64,000 nucleotides of DNA from Sporolituus thermophilus DSM 23256. Lineage in GTDB: Bacteria; Bacillota; Negativicutes; Sporomusales; Thermosinaceae. This document shows, piece after piece, positions 43,887 through 52,435 of the stretch; position 1 is the stretch's first letter; every line of letters starts with the position of its first letter. Where the stretch lies: assembly GCF_900102435.1 (NCBI RefSeq), contig NZ_FNBU01000003.1:62001-126000 (forward strand), read 5' to 3'. Position numbers and translations under genes: made by a program. The notes under the pieces were generated by a model. That model saw only the letters and a list, made by a program, of their open reading frames with translations, did not search any database and was not told where the DNA came from.

Positions 43887-43960
43887 TGCGCCGCCTAAAA
43901 AGGCAAGTATGTTTGCATCCAGGCTCTTGGTGTACGCAGTTAAGTGCTGATTGACGAAGA

Positions 43961-43989
43961 CCCCCGCAAGCGGATGCGTGCGGGGGTTT
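43961..43989 (+). terminator. Terminator after the aldo/keto reductase
   Basis: CCCCCGCA / TGCGGGGG, an 8-bp GC stem with a 10-base loop, followed by GTTTG. It sits 75 bases after the stop. Confidence 0.65.
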
Positions 43990-44067
43990 GTGACGCGGCT
44001 AAGTATGATTGGCCGGGACAGGCGTGCACGCTAAGAAGGCCGGTAATTTTTCGCGCGAGGGACAAAA

Positions 44068-44895
44068 ATGAGAACAGATCTCCATATTCACACCACTTTT
44101 TCGGACGGGTCATGGACGCCGGAGCAGGTTGTGGCCAAGGTGGCCGCTGCCGACATTGGTCTTTTTGCCGTTACCGACCATGATACCGTGGACGGCTTGG
44201 CGGCCGCCCGGGCCGCGGCCACGGCGGCAGGCATCGCCTTTCTTCCCGGGGTCGAAGTGTCGGCGACGGTGAACGGCAAGTCAGTCCACATTCTCGGCTA
44301 CGGCATCGACCCTGAACATCGGGAACTTAGGCGGCTATTGGCTAGCAATACGGCGCTTTTGGAAGAGGCCGACCATGACAGCATCCGCAAACTCATTGCC
44401 GATGGCCTGGCCATCGACTATGACGAATACTGTGCCTACCGTCACGATCCGGCCCGCGGCGGCTGGAAGTCGCTCAGCTTTCTCATCGACAAAGGCTTTT
44501 GCCGGGATGTGAGTGATTTTTTTGCCAATCTGTTCACCGAAAAACGGGGGATTCGCTTTCCTGAGTTTCCGCCGCCGGCCGAGGTCATTGCCGTCATCAA
44601 AGCGGCAGGCGGCATACCGGTCCTGGCCCATCCGGGCAGCGATTTTCACGGGACATCCCTGGAAGAAACGCTCGATGCCTTCGGCCGGGAGGCCATTGAA
44701 GGCGTGGAATGCTTCCATTCCAGCCATGATGCCGTTACCACCCGCCGAGCGTTGGCCTGGTGCCGCCGCCACGGCATGATTGTGACCGGCGGCTCGGATT
44801 GTCATGGCGATTTTATCCCGCATCGCCGCCTGGGCGAGCCGGTGGTGACGACCGAAGACTTGTGGCTGGGGCCGCTGGCGGAAAAGGTAGGCTGA
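44068..44895 (+). CDS. PHP-domain phosphoesterase (TrpH/RNase AM-like)
   Basis: The 275-residue protein has the PHP metal-binding fold: DLHIHTTFSDGSWTPE (first His pair, 4-19), FAVTDHDTVDGL, LPGVEVSATVNGKSVHILGYGID, PVLAHPGS and GSDCHGDF at the end. These provide the trinuclear metal site. Homologs hydrolyse 3',5'-nucleoside bisphosphates or remove 5' nucleotides from RNA (YciV/RNase AM). GCGAGGGACAAAA precedes the ATG. It appears to be transcribed alone or with the arginase gene 92 bases further on. Confidence 0.87.
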   Translation: MRTDLHIHTTFSDGSWTPEQVVAKVAAADIGLFAVTDHDTVDGLAAARAAATAAGIAFLPGVEVSATVNGKSVHILGYGIDPEHRELRRLLASNTALLEEADHDSIRKLIADGLAIDYDEYCAYRHDPARGGWKSLSFLIDKGFCRDVSDFFANLFTEKRGIRFPEFPPPAEVIAVIKAAGGIPVLAHPGSDFHGTSLEETLDAFGREAIEGVECFHSSHDAVTTRRALAWCRRHGMIVTGGSDCHGDFIPHRRLGEPVVTTEDLWLGPLAEKVG

Positions 44896-44987
44896 GCGGT
44901 GAAAATTTTTTTGTTCAGCCTATTGCATAGCGGGGAAGATGGCTTTAAAATATAGTCTCAGTTAGCAATTTTCGTAGGCGGGAGAGG

Positions 44988-45962
44988 ATGATGAAGAAAA
45001 TGAGAAAGGGGATTTCCGTTATCGGCGTGCCGATGTGGCTGGGCCAGACGCGGTTTGGCGCCAACCTGGGGCCTGATGCCATTCGTGCGGCCGGTTTGGT
45101 GACGCGGCTGAAGGGGCTGGCGTACCGCGTCAGCGACGAAGGCAATATCGCGGTCGGTACGAAAGCGCCCTACAAGCGTCAGGATAAAACGCTGAAAAAT
45201 TTGCAGCCAATCGTCGCGGCGAGTGAAAAAGTAGCGGCCAAGGTATCACGCACGGTGGCCGCCGGACGGTTTCCGCTCATCCTCGGCGGCGACCACAGCA
45301 TCGCCATCGGCACGCTTGCCGGCATCTCCCGCCATTACGCCAACTTGGGCGTAATTTGGTATGACGCTCATGGCGACCTGAATACTCCGGAAACTACTCC
45401 CAGCGGCAACATCCACGGCATGCCGCTGGCTGCCAGCATGGGCCTGGGCCATCCGGCCTTAACCGGGATTGGCGGTTATGTAGGCAAAGTGAAAGCGGAA
45501 AATCTCGTGATGATTGGCATCCGGGATTTAGACCCCGGCGAGCGCCTGCTTATTGCCGAACGGAAAATCCGGGTATATACCGCCGATGACGTCAGCCGCT
45601 TAGGTATTGCGCAAGTAATAGCCGAAACGGTTGATTATCTGTCGGCCCGGTGCGATGGCGTTCATCTCAGTTTTGACCTTGACGGCATTGATCCCCTCGA
45701 AGTGCCTGGGGTAGGAACGCCGGTGGCGGGGGGTATCAGCTATAGCGACAGCCTTGCCGCGCTTGCCCTGCTGCACCGATCGGGCATCATAACGTCGGCC
45801 GAGTTGGTTGAAGTCAATCCGCTGCTTGACCGGGAAGACCGCACCGTGAGCGCCGCTTTGGCCCTGGCCGGTGCGCTCTTCGGCGAGGTGGCCGACAGTG
45901 AAGGGATTTGCCAGCCGGCAGCGGCAACACCGTCAGTTACCGCCTCAGCGGCCAAGCGATAA
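44988..45962 (+). CDS. rocF: Arginase
   Basis: This 324-residue manganese enzyme hydrolyses L-arginine to L-ornithine and urea. Metal-binding motifs are complete: GGDHSIAIG (about 99-107), WYDAHGDLNTPE (about 124-135) and SFDLDGIDP (about 229-237). The substrate loop SGNIHGMPLA also matches arginases more than agmatinases. The C-terminal 20 residues (PAAATPSVTASAAKR) are an unusual Ala/Thr-rich tail. Ornithine could feed an Ord-dependent fermentation route (13.5 kb). GGCGGGAGAGG precedes the start. Confidence 0.93.
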   Translation: MMKKMRKGISVIGVPMWLGQTRFGANLGPDAIRAAGLVTRLKGLAYRVSDEGNIAVGTKAPYKRQDKTLKNLQPIVAASEKVAAKVSRTVAAGRFPLILGGDHSIAIGTLAGISRHYANLGVIWYDAHGDLNTPETTPSGNIHGMPLAASMGLGHPALTGIGGYVGKVKAENLVMIGIRDLDPGERLLIAERKIRVYTADDVSRLGIAQVIAETVDYLSARCDGVHLSFDLDGIDPLEVPGVGTPVAGGISYSDSLAALALLHRSGIITSAELVEVNPLLDREDRTVSAALALAGALFGEVADSEGICQPAAATPSVTASAAKR

Positions 45963-46110
45963 TATGGTTATGTAGCAAATGGGGAAACCTGGAAATGCGG
46001 GTTTCCCTTTTTGGCTATATTGGGAAGACAAATAGTGAGAGCGTGTAAAATTTTTCGGATTTTCCTTTATAATAGGAGTATGGCTGTAATTTGACATTAG
46101 GGGTGATGGC

Positions 46111-46500
46111 ATGCGGGAGTTTGAAATCAATACGCCGGCCGAAGGTTTTATTGATATAACCGGTTTGGTTGCCGCCGCGGTTGAAGCCGCGGCGGTGCGG
46201 CAGGGGCTCTGTCAGGTTTATGTGCCCCATACTACCGCGGCGGTTACAATTAACGAAAACGCTGACCCTGACGTCGTCCGCGACATGCTGGCGGCGCTGG
46301 CGGAAATGGTGTCGCGCTTGCCTTACCGCCATGGGGAGGGCAATTCGCCGGCTCATGTTAAGAGCTCGCTTTTGGGGTGCTCCGTGACGGTGCCGATCGT
46401 GGAGGGCAGGCTGTGGCTGGGTACCTGGCAGGGTATTTATTTTTGCGAGTTCGACGGCCCGCGCCGCCGTAAATTTGTTGTCAATATTGTGGGTGCCTAG
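46111..46500 (+). CDS. yjbQ: YjbQ family protein (UPF0047)
   Basis: The 129-residue protein matches the YjbQ family, with FIDITGLVAAAVEAAAVRQGLCQVYVPHTTAAVTINENADPDV and the His-Gly-Glu-Gly-Asn segment YRHGEGNSPAHVKSSLLG. It ends with GTWQGIYFCEFDGPRRRKF. Some members have weak thiamine-phosphate synthase activity, but the physiological role is unsettled. A TATAAT (46068-46073) lies upstream and GGGGTGATGGC before the ATG. It is followed directly by a DUF503 gene. Confidence 0.9.
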   Translation: MREFEINTPAEGFIDITGLVAAAVEAAAVRQGLCQVYVPHTTAAVTINENADPDVVRDMLAALAEMVSRLPYRHGEGNSPAHVKSSLLGCSVTVPIVEGRLWLGTWQGIYFCEFDGPRRRKFVVNIVGA

Positions 46501-46501
46501 C

Positions 46502-46783
46502 ATGTTTGTCGCCGTGTGCATCATCGACCTTTTTCTGCCGGGCGCCGGGTCATTGAAAGGCAAACGCCAAATCCTCAAAAGTATCATGGACCGCATCAAG
46601 GCCCGTACCAATGCGTCGGTGGCCGAGACCGACGCCCAGGAGCTTTGGCAACGCGCCGTCATCGCCGTGGCCATGGTAAGCGGCGACAAGGCGCTGCTGG
46701 AGCGGCAAATCGGCATTATCCGGCGGATCGTCGAAGACAACGCCGAAGTGGAACAAGTGGACTTTACCGTGGAATATCGATAA
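46502..46783 (+). CDS. DUF503 (YlxP-like) protein
   Basis: The 93-residue protein is a DUF503 member: MFVAVCIIDLFLPGAGSLKGKRQILKSIMDRI at the start, SVAETDAQELWQRAVIAVAMVSGD in the middle. In many Firmicutes the family gene lies in the ribosome-maturation (rbfA/infB) operon. Here it is beside yjbQ instead. Function unknown. ATG 46502 is one base after the yjbQ stop; a frame extending upstream to 46475 would overlap yjbQ without a ribosome-binding site. Confidence 0.85.
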   Translation: MFVAVCIIDLFLPGAGSLKGKRQILKSIMDRIKARTNASVAETDAQELWQRAVIAVAMVSGDKALLERQIGIIRRIVEDNAEVEQVDFTVEYR

Positions 46784-46796
46784 CCGGGAGGGCAAC

Positions 46797-47738
46797 ATGG
46801 GCGATAAGAAGCTGGTCTATGCCGAAATGATACTCTTGCTGGTGGCGTTTTTCTGGGGGATAAATCCGCCAATCATGAAGGTAGGGCTGGCCTATCTCCC
46901 GCCGCTTCCTTACAATGCCTTGCGGATGCTTATCGCCATGGCCGTCGCCTGGGTGGCGCTGGTATGGTCGAAGAGCTACCGCCCCTTTGGCCGGGCTGAC
47001 TTTAGACAAGTCTTTTTGCTGAGTCTTTTTGGTTTTTTTGTTTTTCAACTGTTCTTTACCCTTGGCGTTGAGCGCACCACCGCCGGTAATGCGTCGCTGC
47101 TGCTCGGCCTGCTGCCGGTAAGCGTGGCGATCATAAACAAGGTGTGCAAAATCGAGGAGATTACTTTGCCGGTTACCTTGGGCATTCTCCTCTCGCTGGG
47201 GGGAGTTGTTCTCATTGTCGTTGGGTCGGGCAAAGAACTCAGCCTGGCCAGCGCCCATGTTACCGGTGCCCTCTTTCTGCTGGGCGCTCAGACCGGCTAT
47301 GGCTACTATACCGTTTTTTCCAGGGGGCTGCTCACCAGATATTCTACTTACCAAATCACCGCCTATATCATTACCATTACGACGGTGTTGTTTCTGCTCG
47401 TTTCGCTGCCCGCCATGGCGGCGGTCGACTGGCGGGCCGTGCCGGCCGCCGGCTACTGCAGCGCCATTTATTCAGGGGTTTTTGCCTTGACGGTCGGCAA
47501 TTTTCTGTGGATTTGGGGCGTGGGCAAACTGGGCAGCCCCAAAGCGGCGCTCTATAATAATCTGTCGCCGGTTTTCGCCATTACGACAGGCTATCTGTTT
47601 TTGCACGAAGCCTTCGGCTGGCTGCAATTCGCCGGCGCGGTGGCGATTACGGCCGGTCTGTATATTACCCGGACCAAGGGGGCATTCCTCCGGCGAAGCA
47701 TGCGGCGCGGGCGGGAGAAGGAAACAATTAACAGGTGA
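46797..47738 (+). CDS. EamA-family (DMT superfamily) transporter
   Basis: The 313-residue protein has ten hydrophobic segments in two EamA repeats. Family features are FFWGINPPIMKVGLAYLPPLPYNALR in the first repeat and YNNLSPVFAITTGYLFLHEAFGWLQFAGAVAITAGLYI in the second. DMT proteins export or exchange small metabolites; the substrate cannot be assigned. A basic C-terminal tail (RRSMRRGREKE) is cytoplasmic. GGGAGGGCAAC precedes the ATG; 13 bases separate it from the DUF503 gene. Confidence 0.88.
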   Translation: MGDKKLVYAEMILLLVAFFWGINPPIMKVGLAYLPPLPYNALRMLIAMAVAWVALVWSKSYRPFGRADFRQVFLLSLFGFFVFQLFFTLGVERTTAGNASLLLGLLPVSVAIINKVCKIEEITLPVTLGILLSLGGVVLIVVGSGKELSLASAHVTGALFLLGAQTGYGYYTVFSRGLLTRYSTYQITAYIITITTVLFLLVSLPAMAAVDWRAVPAAGYCSAIYSGVFALTVGNFLWIWGVGKLGSPKAALYNNLSPVFAITTGYLFLHEAFGWLQFAGAVAITAGLYITRTKGAFLRRSMRRGREKETINR

Positions 47739-47795
47739 CAGCGGGGAAAAACCGGACATACTAGGGCGTAACAACCGAAATTCGGGGTGACGTCA

Positions 47796-48638
47796 TTGGT
47801 CCGGATTTTCTTATATGTTGCCGCCGTCATCGGCCTTTATCTGGTGGTGCTGCCGCCCGTGCCGGTAGTGGCCGACGTGCCGCCCTTTCCATCCCAGGTA
47901 GAAATGGTAGCCAAGCCAGGCGTTTCGAAGTTCGAACTGCAAATTGCCCGCCGGGCGGTGAGTTTTACCGCCCGGTTTATGGACGAACGGTGCCAGCTGG
48001 CGCTGAACCATCCCGTCAAGGTCGTGCTTACGGCCGACCAGGCCAGCTACTTTGCCGTCTTGAGGGACGAGGAGCAACTCGACGGGGATATCATCCGGTC
48101 GCAACTTGCCCGTTCGACCGGTACGACGGTTAATGACCATGTCATTATCAATGCCGGCGCCGTCGAATATTATCGTGATATGGTGTTCATCACCGCTCAT
48201 GAAATGGTTCATCAGTACCAGCCGGCGGACGCCGCCCAAGCCGGCCTCTGCTGGCTGACCGAGGGAACGGCCGACGTGGTGGCCGCCAATGTCGTTGCTG
48301 CCGACAGCGGCAAGACGGCGGTCGTCGACGAATATCGCCGCAATTGGCTGAAAGTGGTTAAAAGTGACGGCCACCGCCCCGGGCTGGAGATGCTTGACGC
48401 CAAGGCCGACTGGCTGGCGGCGGTGCGGCGTGATGCTCCTGTCGCCTACCGGACGGCGGCGCTGGCCGTCTTATACCTTACCGATAGGAATGGGTATGGC
48501 GCATTGGCCGCCTATTGGCAGCTGCGGGCCGGCGGCAAGCCGCCCGAGCCCGCCTTTCAGCAGGCTTTCGGTCTTTCTTCCGCCCAATTTGCGGCCCAGT
48601 TTGCCGCCTGGCTGGCCCAGCAGGACAGCAAAAGATAA
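47796..48638 (+). CDS. Peptidase MA-like (gluzincin) metalloprotease, membrane-anchored
   Basis: The 280-residue protein begins with a single hydrophobic segment (about 4-22) that acts as signal anchor or signal peptide. The catalytic zinc motif is HEMVH (ITAHEMVHQYQ), and the third ligand Glu lies in CWLTEGTADVVA about 20 residues later, the gluzincin arrangement of peptidase MA. It should act outside the inner membrane; the substrate is unknown. TTG 47796 is chosen as start because GGGGTGA (47784-47790) is its ribosome-binding site. GTG 47787 is the alternative. Confidence 0.8.
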   Translation: MVRIFLYVAAVIGLYLVVLPPVPVVADVPPFPSQVEMVAKPGVSKFELQIARRAVSFTARFMDERCQLALNHPVKVVLTADQASYFAVLRDEEQLDGDIIRSQLARSTGTTVNDHVIINAGAVEYYRDMVFITAHEMVHQYQPADAAQAGLCWLTEGTADVVAANVVAADSGKTAVVDEYRRNWLKVVKSDGHRPGLEMLDAKADWLAAVRRDAPVAYRTAALAVLYLTDRNGYGALAAYWQLRAGGKPPEPAFQQAFGLSSAQFAAQFAAWLAQQDSKR

Positions 48639-48685
48639 AAAGGCGGATAATAGTCCAGGGCTTTATATTATGGCAGAAAATATAT

Positions 48686-48714
48686 TTGACGTCTTGCGTT
48701 CACTATGTTATAGT
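48686..48714 (+). promoter_or_regulatory. Promoter for the small protein gene at 48843
   Basis: TTGACG (48686-48691), 17 bases, TATAGT (48709-48714), with TG one base before the -10. This near-consensus promoter gives an untranslated leader of about 120 bases. Confidence 0.75.
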
Positions 48715-48842
48715 AAAACGAGTTCAGTTTGCCGCCACAGGCATTTGCCTTCGCACTCCAGTCCTTTCTCTGCACTGCATTGGTAATTTTGTGGCTAATT
48801 CTGAGATCAGTAATTGCCAATACAGTTTAGGAGGAGGCAACA

Positions 48843-49052
48843 ATGATGAGTGTTGAAAAACAGGTGAGAAAGCTGTGCAAGCAGCTCATTCGCCTTGGTT
48901 ATTATCCGTTCCAGATTCGCAGCATGGTGCAGGAGGCCATCGGCACCGTTATCATGGATGACATGGATGAACAACAGCAAAAGCGACTGGTGAACGTACT
49001 GCAAAAGTATGTGGAACTGGGTAATGACTTTCTGTTAAGCTATAGCAAATAA
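48843..49052 (+). CDS. Small conserved-looking hypothetical protein (69 aa)
   Basis: The product is a 69-residue, mostly helical, charged protein with no membrane segment or known domain. Its own near-consensus promoter (48686), a strong ribosome-binding site (TAGGAGGAGGCAACA) and a perfect terminator directly after the stop make a real, well-expressed gene likely. Met-rich VIMDDMDEQQQKR lies in the middle. Two ATG codons in a row open the frame. I do not recognise a family. Confidence 0.7.
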   Translation: MMSVEKQVRKLCKQLIRLGYYPFQIRSMVQEAIGTVIMDDMDEQQQKRLVNVLQKYVELGNDFLLSYSK

Positions 49053-49088
49053 AAAATCCCTTCTGCTTTGGGCAGAAGGGATTTTTTA
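49052..49088 (+). terminator. Terminator after the 69-residue protein gene
   Basis: AAAAAATCCCTTCTGC / GCAGAAGGGATTTTTT, a 16-bp stem with a short loop, immediately after the stop. Works in both directions. Confidence 0.9.
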
Positions 49089-49168
49089 TTTGCTACCCGT
49101 TGCGTATTTTGCGTCCTTGACAGTTTCAACATTTCTTTAAATTTATGATGGAAATATTTTATTAATAA

Positions 49169-49177
49169 TGATATAAT
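49169..49177 (+). promoter_or_regulatory. Extended -10 element for the aminotransferase gene
   Basis: TGATATAAT (TATAAT at 49172-49177 preceded by TGA) lies about 30 bases upstream of the GAGGAGGG ribosome-binding site. No good -35 is seen at standard distance. Confidence 0.5.
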
Positions 49178-49212
49178 GAAGGAAAAGTTTCATAACACGA
49201 GGAGGGAGTAAA

Positions 49213-50550
49213 ATGGATAACGTTTTTTATCGCAATTTGACCAAAACATATCTGGAAGTCGACCATGGCGAAGGCATTTACCTCTACGACAAGGACGGCA
49301 ACCGTTACATGGATGCCTGCTCAGGCGCGGCGGTGTCTAACCTCGGCCATGCCCATCCCCGCGTGATCAGGGCTATGACCGAGCAAGCCCAAAAGGTGGC
49401 TTTTAGCCATTTATCACGCTGGACTTCCGGGCCGATCAAGGAGCTGGCTGACCTCGTAGCCAGCCTTGCCCCTGGTTCGCTCAACAAGCTCTATTTAGTT
49501 TCCGGCGGTTCGGAGGCCACTGAGGCCGCGCTTAAGATGGCCCGCCAGTATTATCTCGAACGGGACGGCAAAACGGGGAAGTACCGGGTGATTTCCCGCT
49601 GGAAGAGTTTCCACGGCAACACGATCGGGGCCTTGTCCATGACCGGTGACAAACGCCGCAAGAAATATGCGCCGCTGTTGTTGAACTTTCCCCATGTCGC
49701 TCCGGCTTACTGCTACCGCTGTCCTTTCGGCAAAGAACAGGAGACTTGCGCCGTGGAGTGTGCTCTGGATCTCGAACGCGTCATCAAGCTGGAAGGGGCC
49801 GACACCATTGCCGCCTTCATCGCCGAGCCGGTAGGCGGAGCGGCCTGCGGCGCCATTGTTCCCCATAAGGACTATTTTAAAATCGTCCGCGAAATCTGCG
49901 ACCACTACGACATCCTGCTGATCGCCGACGAAGTTATGACCGGGTTCGGGCGGACCGGGGCAATGTTCGCCATCGAAGATTACGGCGTCGTACCCGATAT
50001 GATCTGTGCGGCCAAAGGTATGAGCGCCGGCTATTCGCCCCTCGGTGCCGTCATTGTCAAAGACGAAATTTACGAGACCTTCAAACAGGGTTCGGGCATT
50101 TTCGTTCACGGGCACACTTACGGTGGCAACCCCCTCTCGGCGGCAGTGGCCGTAGCGGTCATCAGGACTTTAATCGAAGATAATCTTGTCGAAAACTCTC
50201 GTGTTATTGGTAGTTATCTTCTGGAGCAACTGCGGGAAAAATTGCAGCCCTTCTGGTTTGTCGGCGATGTCCGCGGCAAAGGCCTGATGCAGGGCGTAGA
50301 AATCGTCAAAAACAAAGCGACGAAAGAACCGTTCCCTGCTGCTTTGGGGCTGGCCGAAAAATTAACGGTGACGCTGATGAAACATGGCGTTGTGGTTTAT
50401 CCCGGCAGCGGCAATGCCGACGGGGAAAACGGTGATCAGTTCCTTCTGGCGCCGCCGCTCATCATCACCAAAGAACAGGCCGACGAATTGGTTAATGCCA
50501 TGGTGGCCGGCTTTGCCGAATTTGACAAGTCAATTTCCCAGTACAAATAA
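49213..50550 (+). CDS. Class III PLP-dependent aminotransferase
   Basis: This 445-residue enzyme belongs to the ornithine/GABA/beta-alanine aminotransferase class. Motifs are YLYDKDGNRYMDACSGAAVSNLGHAHP, SGGSEATEAALKMARQYY, the cofactor-binding IADEVMTGFGRTG and the PLP lysine in CAAKGMSAGYSPLGA (about Lys270). A CYRCPFGKEQETCAVEC insert is cysteine-rich and is often seen in the subgroup acting with omega-amino acids. It probably forms a beta- or omega-keto acid for the BKACE enzyme encoded 13 bases downstream. The exact substrate is not determinable. Confidence 0.9.
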   Translation: MDNVFYRNLTKTYLEVDHGEGIYLYDKDGNRYMDACSGAAVSNLGHAHPRVIRAMTEQAQKVAFSHLSRWTSGPIKELADLVASLAPGSLNKLYLVSGGSEATEAALKMARQYYLERDGKTGKYRVISRWKSFHGNTIGALSMTGDKRRKKYAPLLLNFPHVAPAYCYRCPFGKEQETCAVECALDLERVIKLEGADTIAAFIAEPVGGAACGAIVPHKDYFKIVREICDHYDILLIADEVMTGFGRTGAMFAIEDYGVVPDMICAAKGMSAGYSPLGAVIVKDEIYETFKQGSGIFVHGHTYGGNPLSAAVAVAVIRTLIEDNLVENSRVIGSYLLEQLREKLQPFWFVGDVRGKGLMQGVEIVKNKATKEPFPAALGLAEKLTVTLMKHGVVVYPGSGNADGENGDQFLLAPPLIITKEQADELVNAMVAGFAEFDKSISQYK

Positions 50551-50563
50551 GGGGGGAGCCGAC

Positions 50564-51376
50564 ATGGAAAAGCTAATTATTACCGTTGCGCCTACCGGCA
50601 ATGTGCCAACAAAAGCAATGACGCCTTTCGTTCCGGTCACGCCGGAGGAAATCGCCGAGGACATTGCGGCTTGCTATGAAAAAGGAGCGGCCGTGGCGCA
50701 TATTCATGCCCGCAACGAAGAGGGCAGACCCACGCACGAAATCAAGTTTTTTGCCGAAATTCTCCGCCGTCTGGACGAAAAGGGCTGTCCCATTATCCGG
50801 CAAATTTCCACGGGGGCCCGGGCCGGCAAAACCGCCCAGGACCGGGCCGAAGCCCTGGCGCTTAATCCGGCATCCGCGAGCCTTGCGACAGGTTCGTCCA
50901 ATTTTCCCGCATCGGCCAATGTTAATGATCCCGCGCTGATTGAGTATCTGGCGAAAATCATGCTGGAGCGAAATATCAAGCCGGAACTGGAAATATTTGA
51001 TACCGCCATGATTAATAATGCCGTCCAGCTGCACAAGGCCGGTCTTCTTAAGGAACCGCTGCTGTTTAATCTGGTGCTGGGGGTAAAGGGGTCGCTGCCG
51101 GCTACGCCGAAAAACCTCTTTTTCCTGGTGGAAAGCCTGCCGCCCAATTCCGTCTGGAGCGTGTCGGTGGTTGGTCCGCAGCATGTGCCGCTTTCCATGA
51201 TCGCCATGGCTTTAGGCGGCCATGTCCGCGTCGGGGTTGAGGACAATATTTATTACAGCAAAGGCGTACTGGCTACCAATGTCACCCTTGTCGAGCGGAT
51301 TGTGAATATTGCTCGGGCAATGGGTAGGGAAATCGCCACGCCGGACGATGTAAAGCGAATATGGGGAGTGAATTAA
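50564..51376 (+). CDS. BKACE-family beta-keto acid cleavage enzyme
   Basis: This 270-residue TIM-barrel zinc enzyme matches the family of Kce, 3-keto-5-aminohexanoate cleavage enzyme. Zinc ligands are in AHIHARNEEGRPTHE (His-x-His, about 46-48), with the family segments QISTGARAG, ATGSSNFP and GGHVRVGVEDNIYYSKG. BKACE members cleave a beta-keto acid with acetyl-CoA to give acetoacetate and a new acyl-CoA. Pairing with an aminotransferase suggests beta-amino acid breakdown. ATG 50564 follows GGGGGGAGCCGAC; the reading frame extending back to 50384 is inside the previous gene. Confidence 0.9.
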   Translation: MEKLIITVAPTGNVPTKAMTPFVPVTPEEIAEDIAACYEKGAAVAHIHARNEEGRPTHEIKFFAEILRRLDEKGCPIIRQISTGARAGKTAQDRAEALALNPASASLATGSSNFPASANVNDPALIEYLAKIMLERNIKPELEIFDTAMINNAVQLHKAGLLKEPLLFNLVLGVKGSLPATPKNLFFLVESLPPNSVWSVSVVGPQHVPLSMIAMALGGHVRVGVEDNIYYSKGVLATNVTLVERIVNIARAMGREIATPDDVKRIWGVN

Positions 51377-51380
51377 GATC

Positions 51381-51414
51381 AAAGCAGCCCAGGAGTCATC
51401 CTGGGCTGCTTTAG
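51381..51414 (+). terminator. Terminator between BKACE and the convergent RpiR gene
   Basis: AAAGCAGCCCAGGA / TCCTGGGCTGCTTT, 14-bp perfect stem with a 4-base loop. It lies between the two convergent stops and can serve both. Confidence 0.85.
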
Positions 51415-52263
51415 TCATTCGGAGTGGTATACCCGGTAGCTTTCCCATACTGCTTCCATTTGGCGCAGTATGTCCGCCGTCTTGGCGCTGTCGCGGGCGC
51501 CTACGGCCAGAATTAAGGCGTTAATGAGGCTGAGCGGCGCGGCAAAAGAATCGACGAATGAGATTTGCTGGCTGCGGGCGGTCAGGACATGATGGCTATA
51601 CGGCGCCAGCGGCGAAGTAAGCGAATCCGTTATGGCAAGGACCCGTGCCCCGTTTTCCCGGGCATATTTTATGCCTTCGACGGTCTGTCTGGTATAGCGG
51701 GGAAACGAAATGCCGATCACCAAATCCCCCGGGCCGGCCGGCCTGATCTCCTCGAAAAATGTTCCCACGCCGTGGATGAGGCGGCTGTTTTGTAAAAGGA
51801 GCTGGAGGTAAAAATGGAGGAAATAGCCTAACGCTGTGGCGCTGCGCAAACTTATGATATAAATATTGCGGGCCAGGATGATTTCGTTGACGGCTTTTTC
51901 AAAGTCGGCGCCGGTAATTTCCTCCATGGTTAATTGAATATTGCTGATGTCGGCGCTTAATGCTTTGTGCGGCAGATTGGTTTGTCCGTCCAGCAACGCC
52001 AGCCGCAGCCGCTCCACGGTCGTAATTTTAGTTTTAACCATGTCCTGCAAAGCCTGTTGGAGTTCGGGGTACCCTTTGTAGTTTAGCGCCATGGCGAAAC
52101 GGATGACGGTTGCTTCACTAACGCCAAGGGTTTGGCCGAGCTCTTTGGCGGTGAGAAAAACGGCCTTGTCGTAGTGGTCCAGGAGATATTCGGCAATTTT
52201 TTTATGACTGGCGCTCATGCCGGGGTAATGCGCCTGTATGTTTTGGACCAGGGAAGGTTTCAT
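51415..52263 (-). CDS. RpiR/MurR-family transcriptional regulator
   Basis: The 282-residue regulator has an N-terminal helix-turn-helix domain (KKIAEYLLDHYDKAVFLTAKELGQTLGVSEATVIRFAMALNYKGYPELQ, about 22-70) and a C-terminal SIS sugar-isomerase-like domain (AVNEIILARNIYIISLRSATALGYFLHFYLQ; GDLVIGISFPRYTRQTVEGIKYAREN). RpiR proteins sense phosphosugars or related compounds. No sugar genes are adjacent; it is convergent with the aminotransferase-BKACE operon, which it may regulate. TGAGGTGAATAACGT precedes the ATG. Confidence 0.9.
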   Translation of the reverse strand: MKPSLVQNIQAHYPGMSASHKKIAEYLLDHYDKAVFLTAKELGQTLGVSEATVIRFAMALNYKGYPELQQALQDMVKTKITTVERLRLALLDGQTNLPHKALSADISNIQLTMEEITGADFEKAVNEIILARNIYIISLRSATALGYFLHFYLQLLLQNSRLIHGVGTFFEEIRPAGPGDLVIGISFPRYTRQTVEGIKYARENGARVLAITDSLTSPLAPYSHHVLTARSQQISFVDSFAAPLSLINALILAVGARDSAKTADILRQMEAVWESYRVYHSE

Positions 52264-52350
52264 ACGTTATTCACCTCAGACAAGCGTCTATTGTTATCAT
52301 TATACCGGATGCGAGAAAAACAATGAACAACATCCTGATTTAAGGACCTT

Positions 52351-52385
52351 TTTCTAAAGATAATCTAAAAAAACGTAGCGATAAT
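52351..52385 (+). promoter_or_regulatory. Predicted response-regulator box and promoter before the secreted repeat protein
   Basis: Two direct TCTAAA boxes start at 52353 and 52364, 11 bp apart, followed after 10 bases by a GATAAT -10 (52380-52385). The same layout with identical spacings occurs before tolC (55436-55468). The second box occupies the -35 position, as expected for activation by an OmpR-type regulator such as the one encoded at 53372. Confidence 0.65.
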
Positions 52386-52435
52386 ACAGTCATAGCCCCC
52401 ACAAAAATACCAAATAAACGAAAGGGTGTTAAGTT

